Assembly (NCBI RefSeq): GCF_013141915.1
Contig: NZ_SROX01000002.1
Coordinates: 372,001 to 436,000, forward strand
Direction of reading: 5' to 3'
Source of the DNA: Cupriavidus necator
Lineage (GTDB): Bacteria > Pseudomonadota > Gammaproteobacteria > Burkholderiales > Burkholderiaceae
Length of the DNA stretch: 64,000 nucleotides
A program made the position numbers and the translations under genes. Positions 1 through 9,191 of the stretch are shown here, in pieces. Each line of letters opens with the position of its first letter. The first letter of the stretch is position 1. The notes under the pieces were generated by a model. The model did not search any database. It was not told where the DNA came from and saw only the letters and a program-made list of their open reading frames with translations.

Positions 1-218
1 AGGAAGGCCTGCTCAAGTACCTGATCTCGTTCCGCAATCACAATGAATTCCACGAGCAGTGCGTCGAGCGCATCTTCATGGACGTGATGCGCCAGTGCAA
101 GCCGGTCAAGCTGGCGGTGTATGCGCGCTATACGCGCCGCGGCGGGCTCGACATCAATCCGTTCCGCACCAACTTCAATACGGCGTGGCCAGATAACAAG
201 AGGAATGCGCGGCAGTAA
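1..218 (+). CDS. queF: NADPH-dependent 7-cyano-7-deazaguanine reductase QueF, C-terminal part
   Basis: Only the last 71 codons are in the window; the frame starts at base 3 and ends with TAA at 216-218. The residues match the C-terminal half of the QueF tunnelling-fold enzyme: the stretch [12 protein letters not shown], then [18 protein letters not shown], which is typical of the long YqcD/QueF form. QueF reduces preQ0 to preQ1 in queuosine biosynthesis in the cytosol. The catalytic Cys/Asp region lies upstream of the window and cannot be checked. Confidence 0.9.
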   Translation, partial: EGLLKYLISFRNHNEFHEQCVERIFMDVMRQCKPVKLAVYARYTRRGGLDINPFRTNFNTAWPDNKRNARQ

Positions 219-288
219 AGCGTGTTGCTGGTAGGTCTCTGACACTGCCCGTTTGCTCCTAAAGCGACCTGAGGCCGCGACGCGCCGG

Positions 289-309
289 CCCTCTCCCTAG
301 CCCTCTCCC
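289..309. repeat. 12-bp-period direct repeat CCCTCTCCC x2
   Basis: CCCTCTCCC at 289-297 and again at 301-309, separated by TAG, lies between queF and the TetR gene. It resembles a remnant of the dispersed CCCTCTCCC intergenic elements common in Burkholderiaceae. That comparison is from memory, and no complementary GGGAGAGGG arm is present here. Confidence 0.3.
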
Positions 310-424
310 GCAGGACTGGCATGCGGCATTTGGGGCGGCAACGTTGCTTGCAGCCTCCTTTCGTATCCCCTGAAAACACATTTCCCTCGGGCCTGCATGA
401 CGCAGGCCCGAGTTGTAACTGTCC

Positions 425-452
425 TTGAATTAATTAACGAAAAAATTAATAT
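425..452 (+). promoter_or_regulatory. Sigma-70-like promoter overlapped by an inverted repeat, probable TetR operator
   Basis: TTGAAT (425-430) and TAATAT (447-452) are spaced by 16 bp, and an ATG follows at 488. The arms ATTAATT (429-435) and AATTAAT (444-450) form a perfect 7-bp inverted repeat with an 8-bp spacer lying across the promoter. This AT-rich patch is unlike its GC-rich surroundings. A palindrome over its own promoter is the usual arrangement for a self-repressing TetR regulator, so I infer that the regulator at 488 binds here. Confidence 0.6.
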
Positions 453-487
453 GAGTTGAACATACCTGCCGCGCCGAGCCAGCCACC

Positions 488-1222
488 ATGCCTCGCAAAC
501 TCGCCACCTCCAAGGCACCCCGCCGCAGCCCCGGCCGCCCCGCCGCGGGCCAGCCGGGCCAGCGCGAGCGCATTCTCGACGCGGCTACCGACCTGTTCTC
601 GCGACAAGGCGTGGCAGGCACCCCGGTCAAGGCCATCGCGACGCTGGCCGGCGTCACCCCGGCACTGGTGCATTACTACTTCGGCGACCGCGAGCTGCTG
701 CTCGATGCCGTGATCGATGAGAAGGTGCAGCCGCTGGTGGCCCGCTTCTTTGCCGGCAGCCAGGCCGACGACGAGCCGCTGGCGATGCTGGTAGGGATCG
801 CGACCCGGCTGATCCGCGCTGTCGCGGAGGCTCCCTGGTTTCCCGGCCTGTGGATCCGCGAAGTGGCCAGCGACGACGGCGCGCTGCGCGAGCGCGTGCT
901 CAAGCGCTTTGCGCTCGAGCGCGCCGGTGCGCTGATGGCGCCGCTGGCGGCGGCCATCGGCCGCGGGCAGCTCAACCCCGGCCTTGAGCCGGCGCTGGTG
1001 GTGCCGTCGCTGATCGGGCTGACGCTGCTGCCGCTGGCTACTACGCATATCTGGCGGCGGCTGCCCGGCGCCGAGGCGGTCGACACGGACGCGCTGGTGC
1101 GCCATGTCACCGCGCTGCTGGCCCACGGGCTGGCCGCCCCACCGGCAACGGCAAGCGCGAAGCCGCCCGGCGGCGCCAGGAGGAAAGCCCGCACGGCCAG
1201 GCATTCCACGGAGTCCGCATGA
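488..1222 (+). CDS. TetR/AcrR-family transcriptional regulator of the downstream efflux operon
   Basis: A 244-residue protein. The N-terminal TetR helix-turn-helix (about residues 25-70) contains RILDAATDLFSRQGVAGT followed by LVHYYFGDRELL, the family signature. The C-terminal ligand domain resembles the CecR/DUF1956 type, and the tail is basic and low-complexity. The stop overlaps the ATG of the HlyD-like gene by 4 bp (1219-1222), so regulator and pump are translationally coupled. Context matches the E. coli cecR-ybhGFSR layout: TetR, membrane-fusion protein, ABC transporter. Likely ligand: a xenobiotic exported by the pump (inference). Confidence 0.88.
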   Translation: MPRKLATSKAPRRSPGRPAAGQPGQRERILDAATDLFSRQGVAGTPVKAIATLAGVTPALVHYYFGDRELLLDAVIDEKVQPLVARFFAGSQADDEPLAMLVGIATRLIRAVAEAPWFPGLWIREVASDDGALRERVLKRFALERAGALMAPLAAAIGRGQLNPGLEPALVVPSLIGLTLLPLATTHIWRRLPGAEAVDTDALVRHVTALLAHGLAAPPATASAKPPGGARRKARTARHSTESA

Positions 1223-2208
1223 ACCACGCTGCTTCCCAACCCTCTTCGCGGCCGCGCACGACGCTGCGCGGCACTGCCCTGCTCGCCGCCGTGCTGCTTG
1301 TCGCCGCATGCGGCAGGCCGCGCACCGATACCTGGCAAGGCTATGTCGAAGGCGAATTCGTCAGCGTGGCCTCGCCCTTCGCCGGGCGCCTCGACACGCT
1401 CGCGGTACAGCGCGGCCAGCAGGTCGGCCAGGGCGCCGCGCTGTTCGCGCTCGAAGCCGACGACGAGCGCGCCGCGCGCCAGCAGGCCGAAGACCAGCTG
1501 CGCGCCGCCGAAGCCACGTTGCAGGACCTGAAGACCGGCAAGCGCCCGCTCGAAGTCGAAGTCAGCCGGGCCCAGCTCGCTCAGGCGCAGGCCCAGGCCC
1601 AGCGCAGCGCCGCGGCCTTGCGGCGCGACCAGCGCCAGTACGAGATCGGCGGCATCGCCCAGGCGCAACTCGACGAGTCGCGCGCGCAGGCGAGCAGCGA
1701 CGCCGCGCGCGTGCGCGAGTTGCAGCGCGATATAGACGTGGCGCGGCTGCCGGGCCGCGATGCGCAGCAGGCGGCCCAGGCCGCGCAGGTGGCGGCCGCG
1801 CGTGCGGCGCTGGCGCAGGCGGAGTGGAAGCTGTCGCGCAAGACCGTGTCCGCCACCCAGGCCGGCCTGGTCTACGACGTGCCCTACCGCCTGGGCGAAT
1901 GGGTGCCGGGCGGCAGCCCGGTGGTGCGCATGCTGCCGCCCGGCAACGTCAAGGTCCGCTTCTATGTGCCGGAAACCGTGGTGGGGACGCTGCGCAACGG
2001 CCAGCCGGTCCAGGTTCGCTGCGACGGCTGCCCCGCGCCCGTGGCCGCCACCATCAGCTATGTCGCCAACGAGGCGGAATACACGCCGCCGGTGATCTAC
2101 AGCAACGAGACCCGGCGCAAACTGGTGTTCCTGGTCGAAGCGCGCCCGTCTGCGGCCGATGCCGCCAGGCTGCGGCCCGGCCAGCCGGTGGAAGTGGTGC
2201 GGCCATGA
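1219..2208 (+). CDS. HlyD/YbhG-type periplasmic adaptor lipoprotein of an ABC efflux system
   Basis: A 329-residue membrane-fusion protein. A lipobox LLVAAC puts the lipidated cysteine at about residue 31. It has a split biotinyl-lipoyl-like region (GYVEGEFVSVASPFAGRL near the N-terminus and SATQAGLVYDVPYRLGEW further on), a long Ala/Gln-rich coiled-coil hairpin between them, and a C-terminal beta-barrel region. It should join the inner-membrane ABC-2 transporter to the outer-membrane channel encoded at 4345. It overlaps its neighbours by 4 bp on both sides. Confidence 0.88.
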   Translation: MNHAASQPSSRPRTTLRGTALLAAVLLVAACGRPRTDTWQGYVEGEFVSVASPFAGRLDTLAVQRGQQVGQGAALFALEADDERAARQQAEDQLRAAEATLQDLKTGKRPLEVEVSRAQLAQAQAQAQRSAAALRRDQRQYEIGGIAQAQLDESRAQASSDAARVRELQRDIDVARLPGRDAQQAAQAAQVAAARAALAQAEWKLSRKTVSATQAGLVYDVPYRLGEWVPGGSPVVRMLPPGNVKVRFYVPETVVGTLRNGQPVQVRCDGCPAPVAATISYVANEAEYTPPVIYSNETRRKLVFLVEARPSAADAARLRPGQPVEVVRP

Positions 2209-3173
2209 GCGCGCCCGCCAACGGCAAGGGCAACGGCCTTGCCATCGACGTGCGCGGCCTGAACAAGCACTTCGGCGACAAGCATGTCGTCAGTGACCTC
2301 AGCATGCAGGTTGGGCGCGGCGAGATCTTCGGTTTCCTCGGACCCAACGGCAGCGGCAAGACCACCTCGATCCGCATGATGTGCGGACTGCTGACGCCTG
2401 ACTCGGGCGAAGGCACTTGCCTGGGCTACGACATCCGGACCGAGTCCGACGAAATCAAGCGCCGGGTCGGCTACATGACGCAGAAGTTCTCGTACTGGGA
2501 CGACCTGTCGATCCGCGAGAACCTGGACTTCGTCGCGCGCGTGTACGGCATGCCGAACCGGCGCGAGGCCGTCGACCGCGCGCTCGAGGGCCTGGGCCTG
2601 GCAACGCGCGCGGCCCAGCTGGCCGGCGCGCTGTCGGGCGGCTGGAAGCAGCGCCTGGCGCTGGCGGCCTGCCTGCTGCACGAGCCCGAGCTGCTGCTGC
2701 TAGACGAACCCACTGCCGGCGTCGACCCCAAGGCGCGGCGCGACTTCTGGGAGCAGCTGCACCAGCTGGCCGCGCGCGGCATCTCGGTGCTGGTCAGCAC
2801 GCACTACATGGACGAGGCCGAGCGCTGCCACAAGCTCGCCTATATCGCCTACGGCAGGCTGCTGGCGCAGGGCACCGCCGAGGAAGTGGTGGCAAGCCAG
2901 AACCTGTCCACCTGGAGCGTGGAAGGCGACGACCTCGCGGCACTGTCGACGCAGTTGCAGGGCGCGCCGGGGGTGGAGCAGACGGTGGCGTTCGGCACCG
3001 CGCTGCATGTCACCGGGCGCGATGCACGCGTGCTGGCCGATACCCTCGCGCGCCTGGCCGGCCCGGACCGGCGCATCGAGCAGACCCAGACCAGCCTGGA
3101 AGACGTGTTCATCCACATGATGAGCGGGGCCGAGGACAATATGGCGGCCCGCAAAGGCAAGGAGGCGCCATGA
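2205..3173 (+). CDS. ABC transporter ATP-binding protein (ABC-2 type efflux)
   Basis: A 322-residue single nucleotide-binding domain. Walker A GPNGSGKTT lies near residue 46, the signature LSGGWKQRLALA near 143 and Walker B LLLLDEPTAGVDP near 165; the H-loop reads VSTHYMDEAERC. The C-terminal extension, which ends with QTSLEDVFIHMM, is the usual DrrA/CcmA-like tail of exporters. The ATG overlaps the adaptor stop, and its own stop overlaps the permease start, so the three genes form one coupled unit. Substrate unknown. Confidence 0.92.
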   Translation: MSAPANGKGNGLAIDVRGLNKHFGDKHVVSDLSMQVGRGEIFGFLGPNGSGKTTSIRMMCGLLTPDSGEGTCLGYDIRTESDEIKRRVGYMTQKFSYWDDLSIRENLDFVARVYGMPNRREAVDRALEGLGLATRAAQLAGALSGGWKQRLALAACLLHEPELLLLDEPTAGVDPKARRDFWEQLHQLAARGISVLVSTHYMDEAERCHKLAYIAYGRLLAQGTAEEVVASQNLSTWSVEGDDLAALSTQLQGAPGVEQTVAFGTALHVTGRDARVLADTLARLAGPDRRIEQTQTSLEDVFIHMMSGAEDNMAARKGKEAP

Positions 3174-4333
3174 CCGCCGCCGCCCGCAAGCCGGCCGCGC
3201 CACCGCGCTTCTCGCTGCAACGGTGGTGGAGCATCGTGCTCAAGGAGTTCCTGCAACTGCGGCGCGACCGCGTTACCTTCGGCATGATCGTCGGCCTGCC
3301 GATCATGCAGCTGCTGCTGTTCGGCTTTGCCATCAACACCGACCCGCGCCACCTGCCCACCGCGGTGATCGCAGCCGACCAGAGCGAATTCACGCGCTCC
3401 TTCATCGCCAGCATGGAACAGTCGACCTATTTCAAGCTGGTCGGCACGCTGCCCGACGAGCGCGCGGGGCGCGAGGCGCTGATGAAAGGCGAGGTGCAGT
3501 TCGTGCTGACCATTCCGCCCGACTTCACGCGCCGGCTGCTGCGCGGCGAGCGGCCCGCGCTGCTGGTCGAAGCCGATGCCACCGACCCGGGCGCCACCGG
3601 CCAGGCCATCGCCGCGCTGGCGCAGCTGCCCTACCGCGTGGCCGCACAAGACCTGAAGGGCGCGCTGGCGCCGCTGGCCGGCGGCAAGGCGCCGTTCGAG
3701 GTGCAGGTGCAGCGGCTCTACAACCCCGAGGGCATCACCCAGTACAACATCATTCCCGGGCTGATGGGCGTGATCCTGTCGATGACCATGGTGATGATGA
3801 CCGGCCTGGCGATGACGCGCGAGCGCGAGCGCGGCACCATGGAGAACCTGCTGGCCACGCCGGTGCGGCCGATCGAGGTGATGACCGGCAAGATCGTGCC
3901 GTACATCTTCATCGGCCTGATCCAGTCGACCATCGTGCTGCTGGCGGCGCGCTGGATCTTCAGCGTGCCCTTTGTCGGCTCGGTGCTGGCGGTGTACCTG
4001 GCGGCACTGCTGTTCATCGCGGCCAACCTCACGGTGGGCATCACGCTGTCGTCGCTGGCGCAGAACCAGTTGCAGGCGATGCAGCTGACCTTCTTCTACT
4101 TCCTGCCCAACATCCTGCTGTCCGGCTTCATGTTCCCCTTTGCCGGCATGCCGGGCTGGGCGCAGGCGATCGGCAACATCCTGCCGATGACCTACTTCCA
4201 CCGCATGGTGCGCGGCATCCTGCTCAAGGGCAACGGCTGGGTCGAGCTATGGCCCAATGTGTGGCCGATGGCGCTGTTTATCGTCGTGGTGATGGCGATC
4301 GCGGTGCGCTTCTACCGCAGAACGCTCGATTGA
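3170..4333 (+). CDS. ABC-2 type permease (YbhS/YbhR-like)
   Basis: A 387-residue inner-membrane permease. One N-terminal membrane helix (about residues 38-56) is followed by a periplasmic domain of about 150 residues and then five C-terminal helices. The ABC-2 signature TRERERGTMENLLATPV lies near residues 215-231. E. coli YbhFSR has two different permeases, whereas only one is encoded here, so a homodimer is likely (inference). It starts inside the ATPase stop codon (ATGA). Confidence 0.92.
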   Translation: MTAAARKPAAPPRFSLQRWWSIVLKEFLQLRRDRVTFGMIVGLPIMQLLLFGFAINTDPRHLPTAVIAADQSEFTRSFIASMEQSTYFKLVGTLPDERAGREALMKGEVQFVLTIPPDFTRRLLRGERPALLVEADATDPGATGQAIAALAQLPYRVAAQDLKGALAPLAGGKAPFEVQVQRLYNPEGITQYNIIPGLMGVILSMTMVMMTGLAMTRERERGTMENLLATPVRPIEVMTGKIVPYIFIGLIQSTIVLLAARWIFSVPFVGSVLAVYLAALLFIAANLTVGITLSSLAQNQLQAMQLTFFYFLPNILLSGFMFPFAGMPGWAQAIGNILPMTYFHRMVRGILLKGNGWVELWPNVWPMALFIVVVMAIAVRFYRRTLD

Positions 4334-4344
4334 AGGGGCCGGCC

Positions 4345-5847
4345 ATGCATCGCTTCATGCCTGTGTTTGCCGCCGCGGCGCTGCTGTGCGGCTGCGCCGT
4401 CGGCCCCGACTTCCGCGCGCCGGCGGCGCCGGACGACGCGGGCTACGTGCCCGGTCCGCAGCCCGTGGCGACCGTTGCCGCCGACCCCTCGGACGGGTCC
4501 GGCCAAGCGCACGCGCAAACGCTCGCCGCCGGCGCCGACGTCCCGGCGCAATGGTGGGCGCTGTTCCGCAGCTCCGCGCTGGATGCCACCATCCGCGCCG
4601 CGCTCGACGCCAGCCCCACGCTGGCGCAGGCGCGCGCGCGGCTGCGCGAGGCGCAGGAGAACCTCGCCGCGCGCACCGGCGCCACGCGCTGGCCCGCCGT
4701 CGACGCGAAGCTGAACACCACGCGCCAGCAAGTCGATTTCCAGTCGCTGGGCATCACCGCCATCCCCAGCCCCGGCCCGTTCACGCTCTACGGCGCCACG
4801 GTGCAGGTGTCTTACGTGCTCGACCTGTTTGGCGGCCAGCGGCGCGAGCTGGAGGGCCTGCAGGCCGTGGTGGACTACCAGCGCTATGAACTCGAGGCGG
4901 CGCGCCTGGCGCTGGCGGCCAACATTGCCACCGCGGCCATCCGCGAGGCCGGCCTGCGCGCCCAGCTGGCGGATATCGCCGCGGTCGCGGCGGCCCAGCA
5001 GCGCCAGCTCGGCATCACCGAAGCACGACTGCGCGCGGGCGGCGTCGCGCGCGTCGAGGTGCAGCGCCAGCGTGCCGAACTTGCGCAAACGCAGGCACTG
5101 CTGCCTGGCTTGCAACGCCAGCTCGATGCCACGCGCCACCAGCTCGCGGTCTACACCGGCCAGACCCCGGCCGCGGCCACGCTGCCCGAATTCCACCTCG
5201 ACGCCCTGCACCTGCCCGAGACGCTGCCGCTGAGCCTGCCCGCCACGCTGGCGCGCCGCCGGCCCGATATCCGCGCGGCCGAGGCGCTGCTGCACCAGGC
5301 CTCGGCCAATATCGGCGTGGCCACCGCCAACCTCTACCCGCAGGTCACGCTGAGCGCCAGCGGCGGCACGCAGGCCACCGCCGCGCGCGACCTGTTCAGC
5401 AGCCTGAACGTCTGGAGCCTGGCCGCGGGGCTGGTGCAACCCGTGTTCCGCGGCGGCGAACTGCAGGCACGCAAGCGCGCGGCGGAAGCGGCGTATGAGC
5501 AGTCGCTGGCCGCGTATCGCCAAGCGGTACTGCAGGGGCTGCAGGACGTGGCCGACTCACTGCGCGCGCTCGAAGCCGACGCGGCCGCGCTGCGCGAGCG
5601 CGCCGACAGCGCGCGGCAGGCGCGCGATACGCTGGCGGTGGTGTCGGAGCAGTACCGGCTCGGCGGCGTCAGCCAGCTGACGGTGCTGGACGCCGAACGC
5701 CAGTCGCGCCAGGCGGCGCTGGAACTGGCGCGGGCGCGCGCCGACCGGCTGGCGGATTCGGCGGCGCTGCTGCAGGCGCTGGGGGGTGGGTGGTGGGACG
5801 AGGAAGCGGCGACGAACACCAGCGCGGCGGCAGCGGCACCGCGCTAA
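4345..5847 (+). CDS. NodT/TolC-type outer-membrane efflux lipoprotein
   Basis: A 500-residue outer-membrane factor. The signal peptide ends in LLCGC, with the lipidated cysteine at residue 17, followed by AVGPDFRAP, the hallmark of RND/ABC outer-membrane lipoproteins. Two repeated OEP domains, each a long amphipathic coiled-coil, end with YRLGGVSQLTVLDAERQ. It begins 11 bp after the permease and completes an apparently self-sufficient tripartite pump. It converges on pilY1 with about 20 bp between stops. Confidence 0.92.
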   Translation: MHRFMPVFAAAALLCGCAVGPDFRAPAAPDDAGYVPGPQPVATVAADPSDGSGQAHAQTLAAGADVPAQWWALFRSSALDATIRAALDASPTLAQARARLREAQENLAARTGATRWPAVDAKLNTTRQQVDFQSLGITAIPSPGPFTLYGATVQVSYVLDLFGGQRRELEGLQAVVDYQRYELEAARLALAANIATAAIREAGLRAQLADIAAVAAAQQRQLGITEARLRAGGVARVEVQRQRAELAQTQALLPGLQRQLDATRHQLAVYTGQTPAAATLPEFHLDALHLPETLPLSLPATLARRRPDIRAAEALLHQASANIGVATANLYPQVTLSASGGTQATAARDLFSSLNVWSLAAGLVQPVFRGGELQARKRAAEAAYEQSLAAYRQAVLQGLQDVADSLRALEADAAALRERADSARQARDTLAVVSEQYRLGGVSQLTVLDAERQSRQAALELARARADRLADSAALLQALGGGWWDEEAATNTSAAAAAPR

Positions 5848-5868
5848 GCGCGGCCCCGATGGCGCCAG

Positions 5869-8800
5869 TCACTTCCTGTCGGTCTGGGTGTACCAGTAGG
5901 TGCGCTTGCGCTTGCCGATCCCCGGCGGCGAAATCTTCTGCGCGCCCAGCGACGAGGTATTGTCGCCCCCGCCGGGACCGGTCTGGTTGCCGCCGCCGAT
6001 CAGCACCGGCACGTTGCTGGTATTGCCCGCGTTGTCGGTCACCGCAACCACGCCGAACACCGGCGAAGGCGGCAGGCCACCATTGTTGAACACCACGTAG
6101 CGGTTGTTGTTGATTCCCTTGCCGGTCAGGAAAGACACCGCATAGCCGCGCGCGGTGCCAAGGTCCGGATAGCAGGCGCCGGGCTTGGGAACACTTGGCT
6201 GGTTGGTGCCGAAGTACGTGTAGCCGGCGACCGTGAGCGGCGCGTTGACCACCTTCTCGCCGGTGCCCAGGGTCAGGTAGAACCCCTTGGCCGTGGTGGT
6301 GTCGGCATATTCGGTCGAGGTGGCGTCAAACAGGCTGCTTTCGGTCAGCGGCGTCCAGGTCGAGGGCAGCCCACCGGTGAGCGCCGTGTCCTTCAGCATG
6401 TAGAAGCGGTTGACGACGTTGTAGGCGAGTCCCGGCGTGGTGCTGGTGGTGTACAGCGGATGCTCGCGATCGCCGCTGCCGATCATCACCGCATCGTAGG
6501 CCCCGGTAGTGATGATGTCGGGCGGATACATGAACTTGCGGGCGTTGTTGGAGTTCTGTGCGCCGCCCAGCGAGGCCAGCTTGCCGAGCGTCCACGCAGC
6601 CGATCCGGAGCCGGCTTCGGTCTCGAAATCCAGACGCCAGACGTTGCCACCGACATCGCCGACATAGCCCTTGTCGATCAGCGTGTCGCCGTTGCGGTCG
6701 ACCACCGCCACGTCGGACGGGATCGCGCGGTTCATGCCGGCCGGCGTGCTGCAGACCGTGTCGGCCAGACCGCTGCAGTTCGCCAGCCATGCCCGTACCA
6801 CACTGCCGTCGAACGCATCGAACACGATCACGCCACGTCCCTGTGCGTCGCTTCCCCCGCCTTTCGACGGCTCCGCGTCCTCGCCGGGGTCGTAGCCCGC
6901 GCCCATCACCACCAGCGGGTTCGCATAGCCCTTGACGCGGATCACGCGCGGCTGTGACCAGGTCTGGCCGAGCTCCGCGATTGCGGTGCTGTCTGACTTC
7001 CACAGGAATTGCGGCGCCTTCGGATCGGTCACGTCCAGCGCGTAGACCAGCCGTCCGCCACGGCGCGCAGTCAGGTAAATCACCACGCGCGGCTTCGCCG
7101 GATCACGCAGGTCCTGGTACACCGTGGTGGTGCCGTCGAAGAAATAGTCGCGCGGCTTGGCGCCGGTGCCGGTGGGCGAACCGCTCAACTGCACCTCCGG
7201 CGCATTGGTGTAGAGCCGGCTGAGCTTGCCGTAGAACTCCGGCGGAACAAAGCCCCACAACTCGCCACCGGGACGCACGCCGCCGATGCCAGCGGTCTGG
7301 TTGCCGTTGACCGCATGGAACACGCCGTCGTTGGCACCGTAGAACACCACCACGCCGGTGCTGCCGCCATAGTTGATCACCACCGGACGGGAATGCAGCA
7401 CGTCGCCATGGACGGAGCCGCGCACTGTGACGTCGCCGCCGGGGCCTGCCTGCATGTCCTTTGCGGCCACCGTGCTTTCCTTGAGCGCATAGACGTCGCG
7501 GCCGCGCACCCAGTTGATCAGGTTGGCAACATCGCCGGCGGTGCTGTTCAGCGCTGCCTGTCCGGCCGAGCCGGTCAGCGCCGCATTCGCCGTATCGAAC
7601 GACACCAGCGTGTTGTTGGTCTTGCTGCAGCCGCCATCCGGGCAGGTATAGAGCTTGCGCGTCGACTGGTCCTTGACGATCTGCGCCCGCAGCATCTCGC
7701 CCGCGCCGCCCTTCTCCACGATCTCGCCGTCGCCGCCGACGATGCCGCTCACGCCGTCGGCCGAATCCAGCGGACCCGCCGCGCCGGAGGGGCTATTGAC
7801 CCAGAAGCCCTTGGCTGGCCACCCCGCCACCGCGCTGCCGGTATAGCTGCTGCCGCTGAATGCAAGGGGAGGCTCGGCGGTCCAGAAACTTTTGGCGTTG
7901 GGCGAGATGAAACCCGTGCCGGCATTACTGATCGCGCTCTGCTGGTTTGGCCCGGGAGGGTTGGCGTCCAGCACCACGATCTGGTTCTTGTTGTCGTAGC
8001 CGAGCTTGTACTGCTTCAGGTTGCCCATCCAGCGCGGCGCCGCGGTGGCGTCGGGCCGGAACATGCCGATATAGATCTGGTTCAGGTACGAGCCCTGTCC
8101 GTTGACGCTGACCGGCAGACTCACCGACGAGAACACGTTATTGATTGCCTGCATCTCGTTGAAGATCTGCAGCAGCGCATCGACCATCGCCTGGACGTCG
8201 CCCAGCTCTACCACATAGCGCTTGCCGCCGGCGTTGTCGGCCATGCTGCGCGTCGACTCGACATAGTCAGGGTTCTTGCCGTCGGTGACCGCGATCGTAT
8301 AGGTGATGATGTTCTGGCTGTTGTCGAGGTTGCCGTTGACGTCGGTCTCGTACATGAACCGCGCCCATTCATCGCCCCAGTTGCTGGCGTACAGGTCCTT
8401 GCCGGCTTCGAGCTTGAGCGGGGTCAGTTGCCTGGTGGTGGCCCCGGCCGCCACCAGTGCATCGTAGGCCGAATTGCCGGTGTCCTGCGGCTTGCCGTTG
8501 TTGACGGCGTTGGCAATATAGATGACGAAGTTCTTCTGGCAGGGGTTGACGATGGGCGAGGCGTACTTGGTGCCCGACAAGCCGGTCCTGCCGGAAAAAA
8601 ACGCCCAAGCTTCCTGCATGCCGCCGCCGACCTGGGAATTGTTGGAGTTGTCGGCCTGCCGGTCAATCGTCTTGATGTAGTCCAGAAACTTGGGACCGTT
8701 GGTGGCGTCCATCACCGGCAGCGTGTACGGGGCCGTCGCGGGATAGCGGAAGCTGCCGCCGACGTTGTCGGCGGTGCCGAACATCATCAAACCCATGTTG

Positions 8801-9141
8801 ATGTTGCCGGCCAGCTGCGGGTTGGTCACCAGCGTGTTGACCGCGCGGTACAGCGCGCACTGGATCGCGCCGACATCGGTGCCCGCGTTATTGGCGCTGA
8901 CTACGCTCGGCGTGTCGCAGCCCTTGATGGTCGTGGAGGCATTCCAGGTCGACGCATTGTCCACCAGCAACAGGACATTGGGCTTGGTGCCGGCATTGGT
9001 CTGCAAGCCGGTGAACAGGTCGATGTCTTCGGCATGCGCACCCTGCCATCCGGCGAGGGCCAGCAGCACGGCACAGGCGGCATGGGCGTGCAGGCGGCGA
9101 ATGGCCTGGAAGGCGCGATGGCGGCGGGCTGGGTCGGTCAT
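5869..9141 (-). CDS. pilY1: Type IV pilus tip/biogenesis protein PilY1
   Basis: About 1090 residues. The signal peptide ends at WQGAHA-EDIDLF. A von Willebrand-like N-terminal region carries a degenerate MIDAS (DNAST rather than DxSxS). The C-terminal half is a PilC/PilY1 beta-propeller with a calcium-loop motif DRNGDTLID starting at about residue 815. PilY1 acts at the pilus tip in extension, adhesion and surface sensing. I chose the ATG at 9141 because GGAAC lies just upstream; an in-frame ATG at 9162 is also possible. It is the last gene of the minor-pilin operon. Confidence 0.9.
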   Translation of the reverse strand: MTDPARRHRAFQAIRRLHAHAACAVLLALAGWQGAHAEDIDLFTGLQTNAGTKPNVLLLVDNASTWNASTTIKGCDTPSVVSANNAGTDVGAIQCALYRAVNTLVTNPQLAGNINMGLMMFGTADNVGGSFRYPATAPYTLPVMDATNGPKFLDYIKTIDRQADNSNNSQVGGGMQEAWAFFSGRTGLSGTKYASPIVNPCQKNFVIYIANAVNNGKPQDTGNSAYDALVAAGATTRQLTPLKLEAGKDLYASNWGDEWARFMYETDVNGNLDNSQNIITYTIAVTDGKNPDYVESTRSMADNAGGKRYVVELGDVQAMVDALLQIFNEMQAINNVFSSVSLPVSVNGQGSYLNQIYIGMFRPDATAAPRWMGNLKQYKLGYDNKNQIVVLDANPPGPNQQSAISNAGTGFISPNAKSFWTAEPPLAFSGSSYTGSAVAGWPAKGFWVNSPSGAAGPLDSADGVSGIVGGDGEIVEKGGAGEMLRAQIVKDQSTRKLYTCPDGGCSKTNNTLVSFDTANAALTGSAGQAALNSTAGDVANLINWVRGRDVYALKESTVAAKDMQAGPGGDVTVRGSVHGDVLHSRPVVINYGGSTGVVVFYGANDGVFHAVNGNQTAGIGGVRPGGELWGFVPPEFYGKLSRLYTNAPEVQLSGSPTGTGAKPRDYFFDGTTTVYQDLRDPAKPRVVIYLTARRGGRLVYALDVTDPKAPQFLWKSDSTAIAELGQTWSQPRVIRVKGYANPLVVMGAGYDPGEDAEPSKGGGSDAQGRGVIVFDAFDGSVVRAWLANCSGLADTVCSTPAGMNRAIPSDVAVVDRNGDTLIDKGYVGDVGGNVWRLDFETEAGSGSAAWTLGKLASLGGAQNSNNARKFMYPPDIITTGAYDAVMIGSGDREHPLYTTSTTPGLAYNVVNRFYMLKDTALTGGLPSTWTPLTESSLFDATSTEYADTTTAKGFYLTLGTGEKVVNAPLTVAGYTYFGTNQPSVPKPGACYPDLGTARGYAVSFLTGKGINNNRYVVFNNGGLPPSPVFGVVAVTDNAGNTSNVPVLIGGGNQTGPGGGDNTSSLGAQKISPPGIGKRKRTYWYTQTDRK

Positions 9142-9191
9142 GCGGGTTCCGGTGCGAGGCATGGTGAAAAGATGGCGATGCGTATCCGGCT

